Of a stretch of DNA of 64,000 bases, positions 9,279-18,978 are shown piece after piece. The stretch is from Pseudomonas sp. UBA1879 (GTDB taxonomy: Bacteria; Pseudomonadota; Gammaproteobacteria; Pseudomonadales; Pseudomonadaceae). The notes under the pieces were generated by a model. The model ran no database searches. It saw nothing but the letters and a program-made list of their open reading frames with translations, and was not told the origin of the DNA. The stretch spans positions 1-64,000 of the forward strand of contig NZ_DDHJ01000004.1 of assembly GCF_002338065.1 (NCBI RefSeq), read 5' to 3'. The position numbers and the translations under genes are program-made. Position 1 is the stretch's first letter. Every line of letters begins with the position of its first letter.

Positions 9279-9312
9279 GCCCATCGCCCTGATTTCAGTC
9301 GGGGCGATGGGC
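9279..9312 (+). terminator. Hairpin after the acyl-CoA ligase
   Basis: Perfect 11-bp arms GCCCATCGCCC and GGGCGATGGGC with a 12-nt loop, 15 bp past the stop codon. No uridine run follows directly, so it may stabilise the 3' end rather than terminate. The remaining gap to 9631 shows no other feature. Confidence 0.55.
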
Positions 9313-9630
9313 TGCAATGCCGCGTTTTAGACGTCTCCCTTGCCAAATTTATAAATTCAGCCATCCTCCCTGTGCCGCGCCGCTCACGCCGTTGAAATCG
9401 GCGGGTCAGAGGGGTGGACGCTGCAAATCACACTTTAGAGGGATCAAGCCGTTTGACCTGCTGGCTATAGTCGGCAGTAGGTAGGCACCGGAGAAAAACG
9501 CTGACTCGTTTCGCAGCTTCGCATGGGCTGCCCGACACGCGTTGACACCCAGGCATCGCGGATCTGTCCGCCTGAGTCGTTTCCGGAAGCACCCACTGCC
9601 ATAAAAATAAAAGCACATGGAGTAGCGTCG

Positions 9631-11553
9631 ATGACATCAGCAAACCCGTTCTGGCGCCGGGCAAGATTGCCCTTGGCCGTCAGCCTCGCTTCCACGCTCG
9701 CCGGTCCTGCATTCGGCGTCAGTTTCAACATCGGTGAAATCGAAGGTAATTTCGACTCGTCGCTCTCCGTTGGCGCCAGTTGGTCTACCCAAAACGCCAA
9801 CAAGAACCTGATCGGTTCCAACAACGGCGGACATGGGCTTTCGCAAACCTCTGACGATGGCCACCTGAACTTCAAAAGTGGGGAGACTTTTTCGAAGATC
9901 TTCAAGGGCATTCACGATCTGGAACTGAAATACGGCGACACCGGCGTCTTCCTGCGAGGCAAGTACTGGTACGACTTCGAGCTCAAAGACGAAGGCCGCG
10001 AGTTCAAGGACATCAGCGACTCGGGCCGCAAGGAGGGGGCGAAGTCCTCAGGCTTCGAGCTGCTCGATGCGTTTGTCTATCACAACTACTCCATCGCCGA
10101 TGAGCCGGGTTCCGTGCGTTTCGGCAAGCAGGTCGTCAGCTGGGGTGAAAGCACCTTCATCGGTGGCGGCATCAACAGCATCAACCCCATCGACGTGTCC
10201 GCATTCCGCCGTCCTGGCTCGGAAATCAAGGAAGGTCTGATTCCGGTCAACATGTTTTACCTGTCGCAAAGCATCACCGAAAACCTCTCGGCTGAAGGCT
10301 TCTATCAGCTGGAATGGGACCAGACGGTCGTTGACAACTGCGGCACATTCTTCTCGCAACCTGATGTGATCGCCGATGGTTGCCGCAATAACCTGGCAGT
10401 CCTGCGCACGCGCAATAGCCTGAACGCCGCGTTGCCTGCGGCCTTGCGCGCACCGGTACAAGCGACGCTGGCAGCGCGCGGCGTGAATTTCGGCAGCCCG
10501 GACGAAGGTGCGGTCGTGGCCCGGGGTCCTGATCGCGATGCCCGGGACAGTGGCCAATACGGCCTGGCCATGCACTACAACTTCGAGCCGCTGGACACCG
10601 AGTTCGGCGCTTATTACATGAACTATCACAGCCGTTCGCCGATTTTCAGCGGCAAGGGCGGGCCGGCCAGTGCCTACAGTGCGGCGGGACTGGTCGGCGG
10701 TCTGGTTGGCCGGGGCGTACCGCTCGGGGTAGCGACCAGCCTGGCACCGACCCTGCTGCCGGTGGTGGTCGCAGGCAACTCCAGCTATTACGTCGAATAC
10801 CCGGAAGATATCCATTTGTTCGGCCTTAGCTTCTCCACCACATTGCCCACCGGCACGGCGTGGAGCGGCGAGTTGAGCTACCGTCCGAACGCGCCGGTGC
10901 AGCTGAACACCACTGACATCCTGTATTCCGGCCTGACGCCGTTGAACCCGAGCGTCGCATTGCTGCAAGGCACGCCAGGTCAGGATCAGAAAGGCTACCG
11001 GCGCAAGGAAGTGAGTCAGGCGCAAACCACGTTCACTCACTTCTTCGATCAGGTGATGGGGGCCGAGCGTCTGACCATGGTTGGCGAGGTGGGCTGGACC
11101 CACGTCGGTGGTCTGGAAAGCACTTCCAAGCTGCGTTATGGCCGCGACCCGAGCTACGGCCCAGGGCCTCTGCCGAATGGGCAATGCGCTGCACTCAACG
11201 CCAGCACCCTGGCCGGCGCGCCACTGAACAACCTCACCCGCTACTGCGAAAACGACGGCTTCACGACCACCGATTCGTGGGGTTATCGCGCCCGCGCCAT
11301 TTGGGACTACAACAACGTGTTCGCCGGTGTGAACCTCAAGCCGAGCGTGGCGTGGTCCCACGACGTCAAAGGTTATTCGCCAGGTCCTGGCGGCAACTTC
11401 GAAGAAGGGCGCAAGGCGGTCAGCCTGGGCGTTGAGGCGGAATATCAGAACACCTACACCGCCAACCTTTCCTACACCAACTTCTTCGACGGCAAGTACA
11501 CCACAGTGGATGACCGCGACTTCGTGGCCCTCAGCTTCGGTATGAACTTCTAA
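9631..11553 (+). CDS. DUF1302 family outer-membrane protein
   Basis: 640 aa with an N-terminal signal peptide (cleavage after about GPAFG) and a long alternating β-rich sequence ending in a C-terminal phenylalanine (FGMNF), as in outer-membrane β-barrels. It starts at 9631 behind GGAG; the upstream open extension lacks a ribosome-binding site. DUF1302 proteins nearly always occur with DUF1329 proteins and are linked to uptake or processing of hydrophobic substrates. The pair here is separated by 9 bp and is certainly co-transcribed. Exact role unknown. Confidence 0.85.
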   Translation: MTSANPFWRRARLPLAVSLASTLAGPAFGVSFNIGEIEGNFDSSLSVGASWSTQNANKNLIGSNNGGHGLSQTSDDGHLNFKSGETFSKIFKGIHDLELKYGDTGVFLRGKYWYDFELKDEGREFKDISDSGRKEGAKSSGFELLDAFVYHNYSIADEPGSVRFGKQVVSWGESTFIGGGINSINPIDVSAFRRPGSEIKEGLIPVNMFYLSQSITENLSAEGFYQLEWDQTVVDNCGTFFSQPDVIADGCRNNLAVLRTRNSLNAALPAALRAPVQATLAARGVNFGSPDEGAVVARGPDRDARDSGQYGLAMHYNFEPLDTEFGAYYMNYHSRSPIFSGKGGPASAYSAAGLVGGLVGRGVPLGVATSLAPTLLPVVVAGNSSYYVEYPEDIHLFGLSFSTTLPTGTAWSGELSYRPNAPVQLNTTDILYSGLTPLNPSVALLQGTPGQDQKGYRRKEVSQAQTTFTHFFDQVMGAERLTMVGEVGWTHVGGLESTSKLRYGRDPSYGPGPLPNGQCAALNASTLAGAPLNNLTRYCENDGFTTTDSWGYRARAIWDYNNVFAGVNLKPSVAWSHDVKGYSPGPGGNFEEGRKAVSLGVEAEYQNTYTANLSYTNFFDGKYTTVDDRDFVALSFGMNF

Positions 11554-11562
11554 GGAATGACC

Positions 11563-12933
11563 ATGAATATAAAAATCACGAAGGGGCTGCTGCACATCGG
11601 CGTACTGGGTCTGTCATTACTGGCGACCGGGGTGATGGCGGCGGTTTCCGATTCCGAAGCCGCCAAGCTGGGCACGACGCTGACACCGATGGGCGCCGAA
11701 AAAGCAGGCAATGCCGCCGGCACCATTCCGGCGTGGACCCCGATGGCGACCAACGCTGGCGCTGTCGACGACAAAGGCTTCCTCGCCAACCCTTACGCCA
11801 ACGAAAAACCGCTGTTCACCATCACGGCGCAGAACGTCGACCAGTACAAAGACAAGCTGGCACCGGGTCAATACGCGATGTTCAAGCGTTATCCGGATAC
11901 CTTCAAAATGCCGGTTTACCCATCGCACCGTGGCGCTGCCGTGCCCGCTGACGTCTTCGCAGCCATCAAGAAAAACGCCACCAACACTAAACTGGTGGCA
12001 GGTGGTAACGGCCTGGAGAACTTCGAGACGGCGGTGCCGTTCCCGATTCCCAAAGACGGGCTTGAGGTGATCTGGAACCACATCACCCGTTACCGCGGCG
12101 GTAGCGTGTCACGTCTGGTGACCCAGGCCACGCCGCAAACGAATGGCTCGTTCAATCCGGTGTACTTCCATGACGAGTTCGTTTTCCGCGACAAGATGAA
12201 GGACTTCGATCCGAAAAACCCGGGCAACATCCTGTTCTACTTCAAGCAGGAAGTGACCGCGCCGGCACGTCTGGCGGGGACCGTGCTGCTGGTACACGAA
12301 ACGCTCGACCAGGTGAAAGAGCCACGCGCGGCGTGGGTCTATAACGCTGGTCAACGCCGTGTACGTCGTGCACCGCAAGTGTCCTATGACGGCCCGGGTA
12401 CCGCTGCCGACGGCCTGCGCACCTCTGACAACCTCGACATGTACAACGGCGCGCCGGATCGCTATGACTGGAAGTTGATCGGCAAACAAGAGCTGTACAT
12501 CGCCTCCGACAGCTACAAGCTCGACGATCCGAAACTCAAATACACGGACATCATCAAGGCAGGCCACATCAACCAGGACCTCGCACGCTACGAGCTCCGC
12601 CGCGTCTGGCACGTGACCGCTACCTTGAAAGAGGGCCAGCGCCACATCTACGCCAAACGTGATTTCTTCATCGACGAAGACACTTGGCAAGCTGCCGTTA
12701 TCGATCACTACGACGGTCGCGGCCAACTCTGGCGCGTGGCAGAAGCTCACGCCGAGAACTACTACGACAAACAAGTGCCGTGGTACGCACTCGAGGCCCT
12801 GTACGACCTGCAATCGGGCCGCTACCTGGCCTTGGGCATGAAGAACGAAGAGAAAAAAGCCTACGACTTTGGCTTCACCGCCACGGTCAGCGACTTCCAG
12901 CCTAACGCTCTGCGTCAGGAAGGCGTGCGCTGA
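11563..12933 (+). CDS. DUF1329 family periplasmic protein
   Basis: 456 aa. The chosen start (11563) is six bases past AAGGA; an in-frame ATG six bases earlier has no space for a ribosome-binding site. A clear signal peptide ends at GVMAA. DUF1329 proteins have been compared with the LolA/LolB lipoprotein-carrier fold and are thought to move or process lipophilic molecules together with the DUF1302 partner upstream. Co-transcribed with it; followed by a strong terminator. Confidence 0.85.
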   Translation: MNIKITKGLLHIGVLGLSLLATGVMAAVSDSEAAKLGTTLTPMGAEKAGNAAGTIPAWTPMATNAGAVDDKGFLANPYANEKPLFTITAQNVDQYKDKLAPGQYAMFKRYPDTFKMPVYPSHRGAAVPADVFAAIKKNATNTKLVAGGNGLENFETAVPFPIPKDGLEVIWNHITRYRGGSVSRLVTQATPQTNGSFNPVYFHDEFVFRDKMKDFDPKNPGNILFYFKQEVTAPARLAGTVLLVHETLDQVKEPRAAWVYNAGQRRVRRAPQVSYDGPGTAADGLRTSDNLDMYNGAPDRYDWKLIGKQELYIASDSYKLDDPKLKYTDIIKAGHINQDLARYELRRVWHVTATLKEGQRHIYAKRDFFIDEDTWQAAVIDHYDGRGQLWRVAEAHAENYYDKQVPWYALEALYDLQSGRYLALGMKNEEKKAYDFGFTATVSDFQPNALRQEGVR

Positions 12934-13034
12934 TCCGTAAACCCCTTTGGCGCAGAGCCGTGCATTGTTGATCACAGCTGCAGAGCACGGGCCGTCCTGC
13001 GCCGCTTTACCCGATGACTGAAGCCCATCGTTGC

Positions 13035-13067
13035 AAAAAAACACCCCGATCATCCGGGGTGTTTTTT
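13035..13067 (+). terminator. Bidirectional rho-independent terminator
   Basis: ACACCCC–GATCATC–GGGGTGT flanked by A6 on the left and T6 on the right. It closes the DUF1302–DUF1329 operon. The remaining gap (12934–13292) contains only this terminator and the presumed promoter of the LuxR gene. Confidence 0.9.
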
Positions 13068-13292
13068 AGTCACTCCCCACGCCTGTGCAAACCGGCTTGC
13101 TGCGAGCCGCCTTCCACAGCGTGAACACGCGTAATGCCTCCCCTCCCCAAACATATAAAGCAACATTCGCCCTGTTGATGGGATACGTTTTCTTACAGTC
13201 TTTCGTCGAACATTCTTCAAAACAGTGGGCTTAGCCGCTAGTCTCCCGACATCTGAACGCCGAATAACAAGCACCTCTAACAAGAGCCGGCC

Positions 13293-16061
13293 ATGACTGA
13301 TCTGTCGCGTTTGCAAGGAATGGCAAATCACGCAGTCACTGCGTTGGAAGGACGTTTCTTCCGCCCACCCCTGCCTGAGGGCTATGTGCCCAGGCCCAGG
13401 TTGTGCGAGCGGCTGAGTGCGGGGTTGTCCGGGCGGCTGTTGTTGGTCAGCGCGCCCGCGGGGTTTGGCAAGAGCTCGCTGGCCGTGGAGTTCTGCGAGA
13501 GCCTGCCGGGTCAATGGCAAAACCTCTGGCTTGGCCTGGGCCAGCGCGACAGTGATCCGGGCCGTTTCCTCGAACGCCTCTTATCCGGGCTTCAGCAATT
13601 CTTTCCTCAGTTGGGCGGTCAGGCGCTTGGCCTGCTGAAAATGCGTCAACGGCATCAGCCCTTTGCCTTTGAAGAGTGGCTCGACGGGCTGCTCGACGAG
13701 CTGGCGATGCACCTCATGCTCAGCAAGCCGCTGCTGCTGGTGCTCGACGATTACCACCTCGTGCAAGGCCCGGTTCTCGACCGTTGCCTGCAATTTCTGC
13801 TCAATCATCTGCCTGCGGGCCTCATCGTGATGGTCACCAGCCGACAGCGTCCGGACTGGCATCTGGCGCGGCTGCGACTGTCCCGGCAACTGCTCGAGCT
13901 CTCTGAACACGACCTGCGCCTGACCGATGACGAGTCCATGGCCGTGCTCGACCACCACAGCAATTCACTGACCGAGGAAGCGCTGCACAGCCTGCTGCAA
14001 CGCAGCGAAGGGTGGGTCGCCGGTCTGCGTTTTTGGCTGCTCGCGGCTAACGAGGCCGGGAGCAACACGCTGACCCAAGGGCTTAACGGTGGCGAAGGGC
14101 TGATTCGTGATTACTTGCTCGAAGAGGTCATCGACTGCCTGCCTGCCGATGTACAGGCCTTTTTGTACGAAACCGCTTGTCTCGAACGCTTTAGCAGCGC
14201 GCTGTGCGACGCCGCGCGTGACAGTCATGACAGCGCCGAAATGCTTGCCTTCCTACAGGCGCATCAGGTGTTTCTGGTGCCCCTGGACGAAAACGGCCGC
14301 TGGTTCCGTTATCACCATCTGTTCTCCGATCTGCTGCGAGCCCGAGCAGGCAGTAACGTCGCACCGCAGCAGAGACGCCTGCACCTGAACGCCTGTCGCT
14401 GGTTCAGCGAACAGGGCCTGCTGGACGAGGCCATCGAACAGGCGCTGCGTGCGGGTCATCACGATGTCGCGGCCAACCTGGTGCAGAACCTGTCCGAAGA
14501 ACAGCTGTTGGCCGAGCAGAATGTCGGCATGCTGCTGCGCTGGAAAATGGACCTGCCCGACAGCCTGCTGATCAGCACGCCGCGCTTGATCGTGCTGTAT
14601 GCGTGGGCATTGGGCCTGGCCTGTCAGCTGGATGCCGCCGAAGAACTGGGCAGTCACCTCAGCCGCTTTTTACCCGCGCCCTCGGCCACCGCGCAGAAAT
14701 CCATGCTGGCCCAGTGGCTGGCGCTCAGCGGCATCATTGCCCGTGGCCGAGGCGACAGTGAAACCGCGCACCGTTATTGCAGTGAGGCACTGGCGAGCCT
14801 GCCACAGAAGCGCTATGGCCAGCGGCTGTTATGCCTGTCGACGCTGGCCAATCTGGCCATCGCCGAGGGGGACCTGTGGAAAGCGCGAGCGTTGAATCGC
14901 GACGCGCTGGAAGTGGCGCAACGGGTCGCGAATCCGCTGTTCGAAGCGCTGGCGCATTACGACCGGGCGCGTACGTTGCAGGCTCGGGGTGAGGCATTGC
15001 GTGCGCTGGAGGAAGTGCGTCAGGGTTTGCGCCGCTTGAACGGGCTGTCAGCACAGCGGCTTTACGCCGTTCGCGCGCGGCTGACCCTCTACGAAGGCTA
15101 CTTGCTCGTCCAGTGCCTGCAGTTCGAGGCTGGGCGCAAGCGGCTGAATGCCGGTGTGATCGAAGCACGGGCGTGCCGCGACATCAGTGTGTTGATCGGC
15201 CACTGTGTGATCGCCGGGATGGAAGGTCGGGAAGGGCGCTTCGCCGAGGCCTTCGCTGAATTGGCCGAGGCCGAGCGGCTCATGCACATCTGGGACGTGC
15301 CGCCCGTGTATTACCTGGCGATGATCACGCTGGCCAAATGCGAACTGTGGCTGGCGCAGGGGCGTATCGACCTGGCCGACGCCTGGCTGTTACGCCTGGG
15401 GCAAACCTACGGCGGCGATCACCCCGCTGCAGCGCCGGAATGCATGCCCCTCCTGCCGCAACACATTGAATTGCTGCGCGCGATGCTCGACAAGATTCAG
15501 GGCCGCACCGAGTCTGCCATCGATCGCCTCACAAGGCTTGAAGCCGCTGCGCAAATCATGGGGGCCGGGATACTCAGCCTCAACGTTTCGAGCCAGCTGC
15601 TCCTGATGGCCCTCGATACGGCGGACAAGGCCCAGGCGCAAACGCTGCTTGGCCGGAGCCTGCAGAACGCTACGGGGGGCTCGGTCTTGCCCTTGCTCGG
15701 TGTCATTCGTCTGCACCCGGACTGGCTCAGCGAGCAACTGCTCAAACGTCCACGTTGCCGACTCGTCGACTATCTGCTCAATCATCTCTCGCCCCACGTC
15801 AACAAAGAGCTTCCGTGCGCACGGGGCATCAGCGAGAGCGCCCCCTGTCCCGGCGCCGACGCACTCAGCGCCCGCGAACTCGGCGTGCTTCAGCTGATCG
15901 CCCAAGGCTGCTCGAATCAGGAAATCAGCGAGCGGCTGTTCATCTCGCTCCACACCGTCAAAACCCACGCCAGCCACATCAACAGCAAGCTGGGTGTGGA
16001 GCGCAGAACCCAAGCCGTGGCGCGCGCGCAAGAACTCGGGCTGCTATCGGATCGGCATTAA
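13293..16061 (+). CDS. MalT-like LuxR family ATP-dependent transcriptional regulator
   Basis: 922 aa, the size of the MalT/LAL class. The N-terminal STAND ATPase has Walker A SAPAGFGKSS (near residue 52) and Walker B LLLVLDDYH (near 147). A long helical repeat sensor region follows, and the C-terminus is a LuxR helix-turn-helix (LSARELGVLQLIAQG ... HTVKTHASHINSKLGV). Such proteins bind an inducer plus ATP, oligomerise and activate transcription. Its position next to DUF1302/DUF1329 and the acyl-CoA ligase makes it their likely activator. An internal ATG at 13320 is less well placed. Confidence 0.88.
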   Translation: MTDLSRLQGMANHAVTALEGRFFRPPLPEGYVPRPRLCERLSAGLSGRLLLVSAPAGFGKSSLAVEFCESLPGQWQNLWLGLGQRDSDPGRFLERLLSGLQQFFPQLGGQALGLLKMRQRHQPFAFEEWLDGLLDELAMHLMLSKPLLLVLDDYHLVQGPVLDRCLQFLLNHLPAGLIVMVTSRQRPDWHLARLRLSRQLLELSEHDLRLTDDESMAVLDHHSNSLTEEALHSLLQRSEGWVAGLRFWLLAANEAGSNTLTQGLNGGEGLIRDYLLEEVIDCLPADVQAFLYETACLERFSSALCDAARDSHDSAEMLAFLQAHQVFLVPLDENGRWFRYHHLFSDLLRARAGSNVAPQQRRLHLNACRWFSEQGLLDEAIEQALRAGHHDVAANLVQNLSEEQLLAEQNVGMLLRWKMDLPDSLLISTPRLIVLYAWALGLACQLDAAEELGSHLSRFLPAPSATAQKSMLAQWLALSGIIARGRGDSETAHRYCSEALASLPQKRYGQRLLCLSTLANLAIAEGDLWKARALNRDALEVAQRVANPLFEALAHYDRARTLQARGEALRALEEVRQGLRRLNGLSAQRLYAVRARLTLYEGYLLVQCLQFEAGRKRLNAGVIEARACRDISVLIGHCVIAGMEGREGRFAEAFAELAEAERLMHIWDVPPVYYLAMITLAKCELWLAQGRIDLADAWLLRLGQTYGGDHPAAAPECMPLLPQHIELLRAMLDKIQGRTESAIDRLTRLEAAAQIMGAGILSLNVSSQLLLMALDTADKAQAQTLLGRSLQNATGGSVLPLLGVIRLHPDWLSEQLLKRPRCRLVDYLLNHLSPHVNKELPCARGISESAPCPGADALSARELGVLQLIAQGCSNQEISERLFISLHTVKTHASHINSKLGVERRTQAVARAQELGLLSDRH

Positions 16062-16094
16062 AATGCTGATAAGGATTGTCGGCGCCGATTTTTC

Positions 16095-16108
16095 GGCAGT
16101 AAATTGCC
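16095..16108. promoter_or_regulatory. Upstream palindromic operator of hipAB
   Basis: GGCA–GTAAAT–TGCC, a 14-bp palindrome upstream of hipA, with a second copy 41 bp downstream (centre to centre). Autorepression by HipB binding to paired palindromes is the known mode in hip operons, so this is the likely HipB site. Confidence 0.65.
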
Positions 16109-16135
16109 TTTTCATGCAGCTACGCTTAGGATTTA

Positions 16136-16149
16136 GGCATTATATTGCC
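16136..16149. promoter_or_regulatory. Downstream palindromic operator of hipAB
   Basis: GGCA–TTATAT–TGCC, same half-sites as the upstream copy with a different AT-rich centre. The centre could contribute to a −10 element. It ends 11 bp before the hipA ATG, so bound protein would block the promoter or initiation. Confidence 0.65.
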
Positions 16150-16160
16150 GAGTCGAATCC

Positions 16161-17483
16161 ATGCGCCTGACCTTGCAGCTTTACACCTTGGGGTATTGGC
16201 AGGACGCCATGAACCTGGAGTTCGAACAGCGCGAACTGGGACAGGGCAGCCCCTGCAATTTTGCCTATGACCACCACTATTTGATCAACCATCTCGACGC
16301 ACTGGGCGCGACGACTGCGCAGTCTGTCAGCGCCCGGCTCCCCGTCGCATGGGATCTCCACCGTACGCCTACCATGCCGGCCTTCTTGCTGGATGTCCTG
16401 CCAGCGGGCGCTGCGCGTCGGTTTCTCTTGGCGCGGCTCGCACTCCCTGAAGGCAACGACGCCGCCGCAGACCTGGTCTTATTGCAGCGCTGCACGCCCG
16501 CACCGGTCGGTCATCTCAGGATCAAAACATCGGTTGACGTACTCGCTCAAGGCCGCAGCGTCGGATTTGATCGCAACGAAGTCATCACATGGGACAGCCG
16601 CTTTCTCGAATACGCCTACGAACAGGGTGCCGCAGTGGGCGGGGCCACCGGGGCGGGGGGCGAAGCGCCGAAACTGCTGTTGGCGGAAGACGCTGAAGGG
16701 CTCATGCACCCTGACGCCGCGCTTGATGACGGGGATGTACGCCAGCATTGGTTCGTCAAGTTCTCCCGCAACAAAGGCAACGACACCGACCGTACGATCC
16801 TCAGAAGTGAGTTCTGCTATTACCAGGCGTTGGCACGGATTGGGATTAATGTCGTGCCATGTGACGGCATGCGTCTGGAGGAAGCCCGAAAGCCCAGCTT
16901 GTGGATGAAGCGCTTCGATCGCCGGGTGGACCAGCATGGCGTGACGCGACTGGCCGTCGAGTCGGTGTATTCATTGGCCGATGTCACACGCCCTGGAAGT
17001 TATATGTCTCACGTACAGGCGGTGGAAGCGCTTGCCGATGCCTGGTCAAACAATGGTCAAGACAGTGAAATTCCTGCGTTGGTCGCGGAGTATCTGCGCC
17101 GCGATCTGATCAATCAGGTCCTGGGCAACAGCGACAATCATGGTCGCAACACCGCCATTCTGCGTGACCGGCAGCGGCTGACGCTGGCGCCTATCTACGA
17201 TCTGGCGCCGATGGTCATGGATGAGGAGGGAGTGACGCGCACAACCAAATGGCCCGAACCGATCGAACGCGCGGGGGAGGTCGACTGGCTTGGCGCCTGT
17301 CGTACGCTGGCGCAGTGGGACGATCCCGATCGGTTGTTCGACGGCCTTCGGCGCGATGCCCAGACGTTGCTCGCGCTGCCTGATCTGCTAAACGACGCTG
17401 GCCTGCCCCAGCAGACGTTCAAGCATCCCCGGATTGCCGTGTCTCGGCTCGAGCGCACCTTCGCGACATGGGGGCTGGTATGA
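16161..17483 (+). CDS. hipA: HipA family serine/threonine kinase toxin
   Basis: 440 aa, full length for HipA. It has the Gly-rich nucleotide loop GATGAGGEAPK (residues 162–171), the ATP-contacting lysine segment WFVKFSRN (197–204), the catalytic loop GNSDNHGRN (322–330, Asp325) and the metal-site YDLAP (346–350, Asp347). HipA phosphorylates an aminoacyl-tRNA synthetase (GltX in E. coli), causing growth arrest and persistence. All key residues are present, so it looks active. Its stop overlaps the hipB start by ATGA; toxin-before-antitoxin order is the reverse of classical hipBA. Confidence 0.88.
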   Translation: MRLTLQLYTLGYWQDAMNLEFEQRELGQGSPCNFAYDHHYLINHLDALGATTAQSVSARLPVAWDLHRTPTMPAFLLDVLPAGAARRFLLARLALPEGNDAAADLVLLQRCTPAPVGHLRIKTSVDVLAQGRSVGFDRNEVITWDSRFLEYAYEQGAAVGGATGAGGEAPKLLLAEDAEGLMHPDAALDDGDVRQHWFVKFSRNKGNDTDRTILRSEFCYYQALARIGINVVPCDGMRLEEARKPSLWMKRFDRRVDQHGVTRLAVESVYSLADVTRPGSYMSHVQAVEALADAWSNNGQDSEIPALVAEYLRRDLINQVLGNSDNHGRNTAILRDRQRLTLAPIYDLAPMVMDEEGVTRTTKWPEPIERAGEVDWLGACRTLAQWDDPDRLFDGLRRDAQTLLALPDLLNDAGLPQQTFKHPRIAVSRLERTFATWGLV

Positions 17484-17752
17484 GTGACGAGATGCGCCAG
17501 CGCGGCGTGATTCTGGAGGAGCTGCGAGACCAATTGGGCGCCGGCACTATCAGCATCGGGGGCGCAGTCAAACGCCTGCGCAATGAGGTGACAGGGCTGC
17601 GCCAGGAGCAATTCGCTGCCATGTGCAAAATCTCGCTGCGAACGCTGCGCCAGATTGAGCAAGATGAGGGCAATCCGACATTCCAAACGCTTAATGCGGT
17701 GTTCAAGCCGTTTGGCATGCAGGTGGGCATCGTGCCTCTGCGGCGGGGGTGA
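17480..17752 (+). CDS. hipB: HipB-like XRE antitoxin
   Basis: 90 aa from the ATG at 17480, which overlaps the hipA stop (ATGA). A helix-turn-helix spans roughly residues 37–70 (LRQEQFAAMCKISLRTLRQIEQ). HipB proteins dimerise, bind the operator and neutralise HipA. Translational coupling to the toxin is expected from the overlap. An N-terminal extension of about 35 residues precedes the HTH. Confidence 0.85.
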   Translation: MSDEMRQRGVILEELRDQLGAGTISIGGAVKRLRNEVTGLRQEQFAAMCKISLRTLRQIEQDEGNPTFQTLNAVFKPFGMQVGIVPLRRG

Positions 17753-17778
17753 CGCCTCGAACGGATCGTTCAAATGCG

Positions 17779-18978
17779 TTACGGCGCCGCATCCCCTGCC
17801 CACAGGGCGTCGATATCCTCTAAGCCCCAACTCTCCGCCAGTTCGTATTTGAGGATGGCGTCCTGCTCGTCGGGGGCGCCCAGATCGACAAGTTCGGGCT
17901 CGAAAGCGATTCGGGTCCGGGTCGACAGGAACGCTTTTACTTTCGGGTGCAACAACGACTTTTCACCCTGCTCGACGACCACCGCCAGTCGCTCGCTTTT
18001 CAGGCGGACCAATGCGCCGACCGGGTAAATACCGACGGTCTTGACGAAGTGTTGAAAGATTTTTTCGTCGAAATGGCCCTTCCAGGACGCCATCTCGCGA
18101 ATGGATTGCGCGGCGTCCCAGCCCCTCTTGTAGGGTCGGTCGGACGTCACGGCGTCGTAGACATCACAGATCGCACCCATTTTGGCGAAAAGGCTGATTT
18201 CATCGCCTTTCAGACCGTGGGGGTAGCCGCTGCCGTCGACCTTTTCGTGATGGTGCAGGCAGACGTCCCGCACGGCATTGGTTACCTGCTGACAGTCTTG
18301 GAGAATCTTGAGCCCGGCCTGCGGGTGGTGTTTCATCGCTTCGTATTCGTCGTACGTCAGGCGGTCGGGTTTGTTGAGGATGGTGGGCGAAATCATCATT
18401 TTGCCCACGTCGTGCATCAAGCCCGCGACCCCGGCATCACGCACTTGTTCTTCACTGAGATTCATTTGCCGAGCGAGGGCCACCATCAGTGCGCAAACCG
18501 CAACCGAATGCATGTAGGTGTATTCGTCGGACGTCTTCAAACGCGACAGACTGATCAACGCATGAGGGTGACGCATGATGGACGTCGAGATTTCTTCGAC
18601 CAGTAGATCGACGTCTTTGGCGTTCATCGCGCGGCCCATGCGCGCGTCAGTGAACATGGTCATCACGGCATCTTTGGCCCGCCCGCAAATCATCTTGGCG
18701 CGAGCCAGTTCTTCCTTGATGCAGGTCGCTGTGGTGTCAGACGCAGGAACGTGAGTCGAGGCAACAGCCAGAATCGGCGTGTGCTCATCGGGCGTTTTTC
18801 CGAGGCGGGTATCGATCCATACCTCGCGGGTGGATGCTTGAATGCGCTGCAAAACAGCCTCATCGCTCAGCTCGCGCTCTACGTGAAGCGTCCAGAATGG
18901 ATCGTGCGCCCGAGGGCGGCAAAACTCATGAATGTACATGCCCAGCGTCAGGTCGGAGACCGCGATTTTTCTTAGCAT
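17779..18978 (-). CDS. HD-GYP domain protein (probable c-di-GMP phosphodiesterase)
   Basis: 399 aa. An N-terminal DUF3391-like region (about 1–130) is followed by an HD-GYP domain with the metal motif HDVGK and the signature HHEKVDGSGYP, then DVYDAVTSDRPY. HD-GYP enzymes hydrolyse cyclic di-GMP to pGpG or GMP, lowering the signal and favouring motility. Both HD and GYP motifs are intact. Monocistronic, convergent with hipAB. Confidence 0.92.
   Translation of the reverse strand: MLRKIAVSDLTLGMYIHEFCRPRAHDPFWTLHVERELSDEAVLQRIQASTREVWIDTRLGKTPDEHTPILAVASTHVPASDTTATCIKEELARAKMICGRAKDAVMTMFTDARMGRAMNAKDVDLLVEEISTSIMRHPHALISLSRLKTSDEYTYMHSVAVCALMVALARQMNLSEEQVRDAGVAGLMHDVGKMMISPTILNKPDRLTYDEYEAMKHHPQAGLKILQDCQQVTNAVRDVCLHHHEKVDGSGYPHGLKGDEISLFAKMGAICDVYDAVTSDRPYKRGWDAAQSIREMASWKGHFDEKIFQHFVKTVGIYPVGALVRLKSERLAVVVEQGEKSLLHPKVKAFLSTRTRIAFEPELVDLGAPDEQDAILKYELAESWGLEDIDALWAGDAAP

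Noticed and set aside
10048..11595. Long minus-strand frame opposite the DUF1302 gene
   Set aside because: Shadow frame; the plus-strand product has a signal peptide, a β-barrel pattern and operon context.
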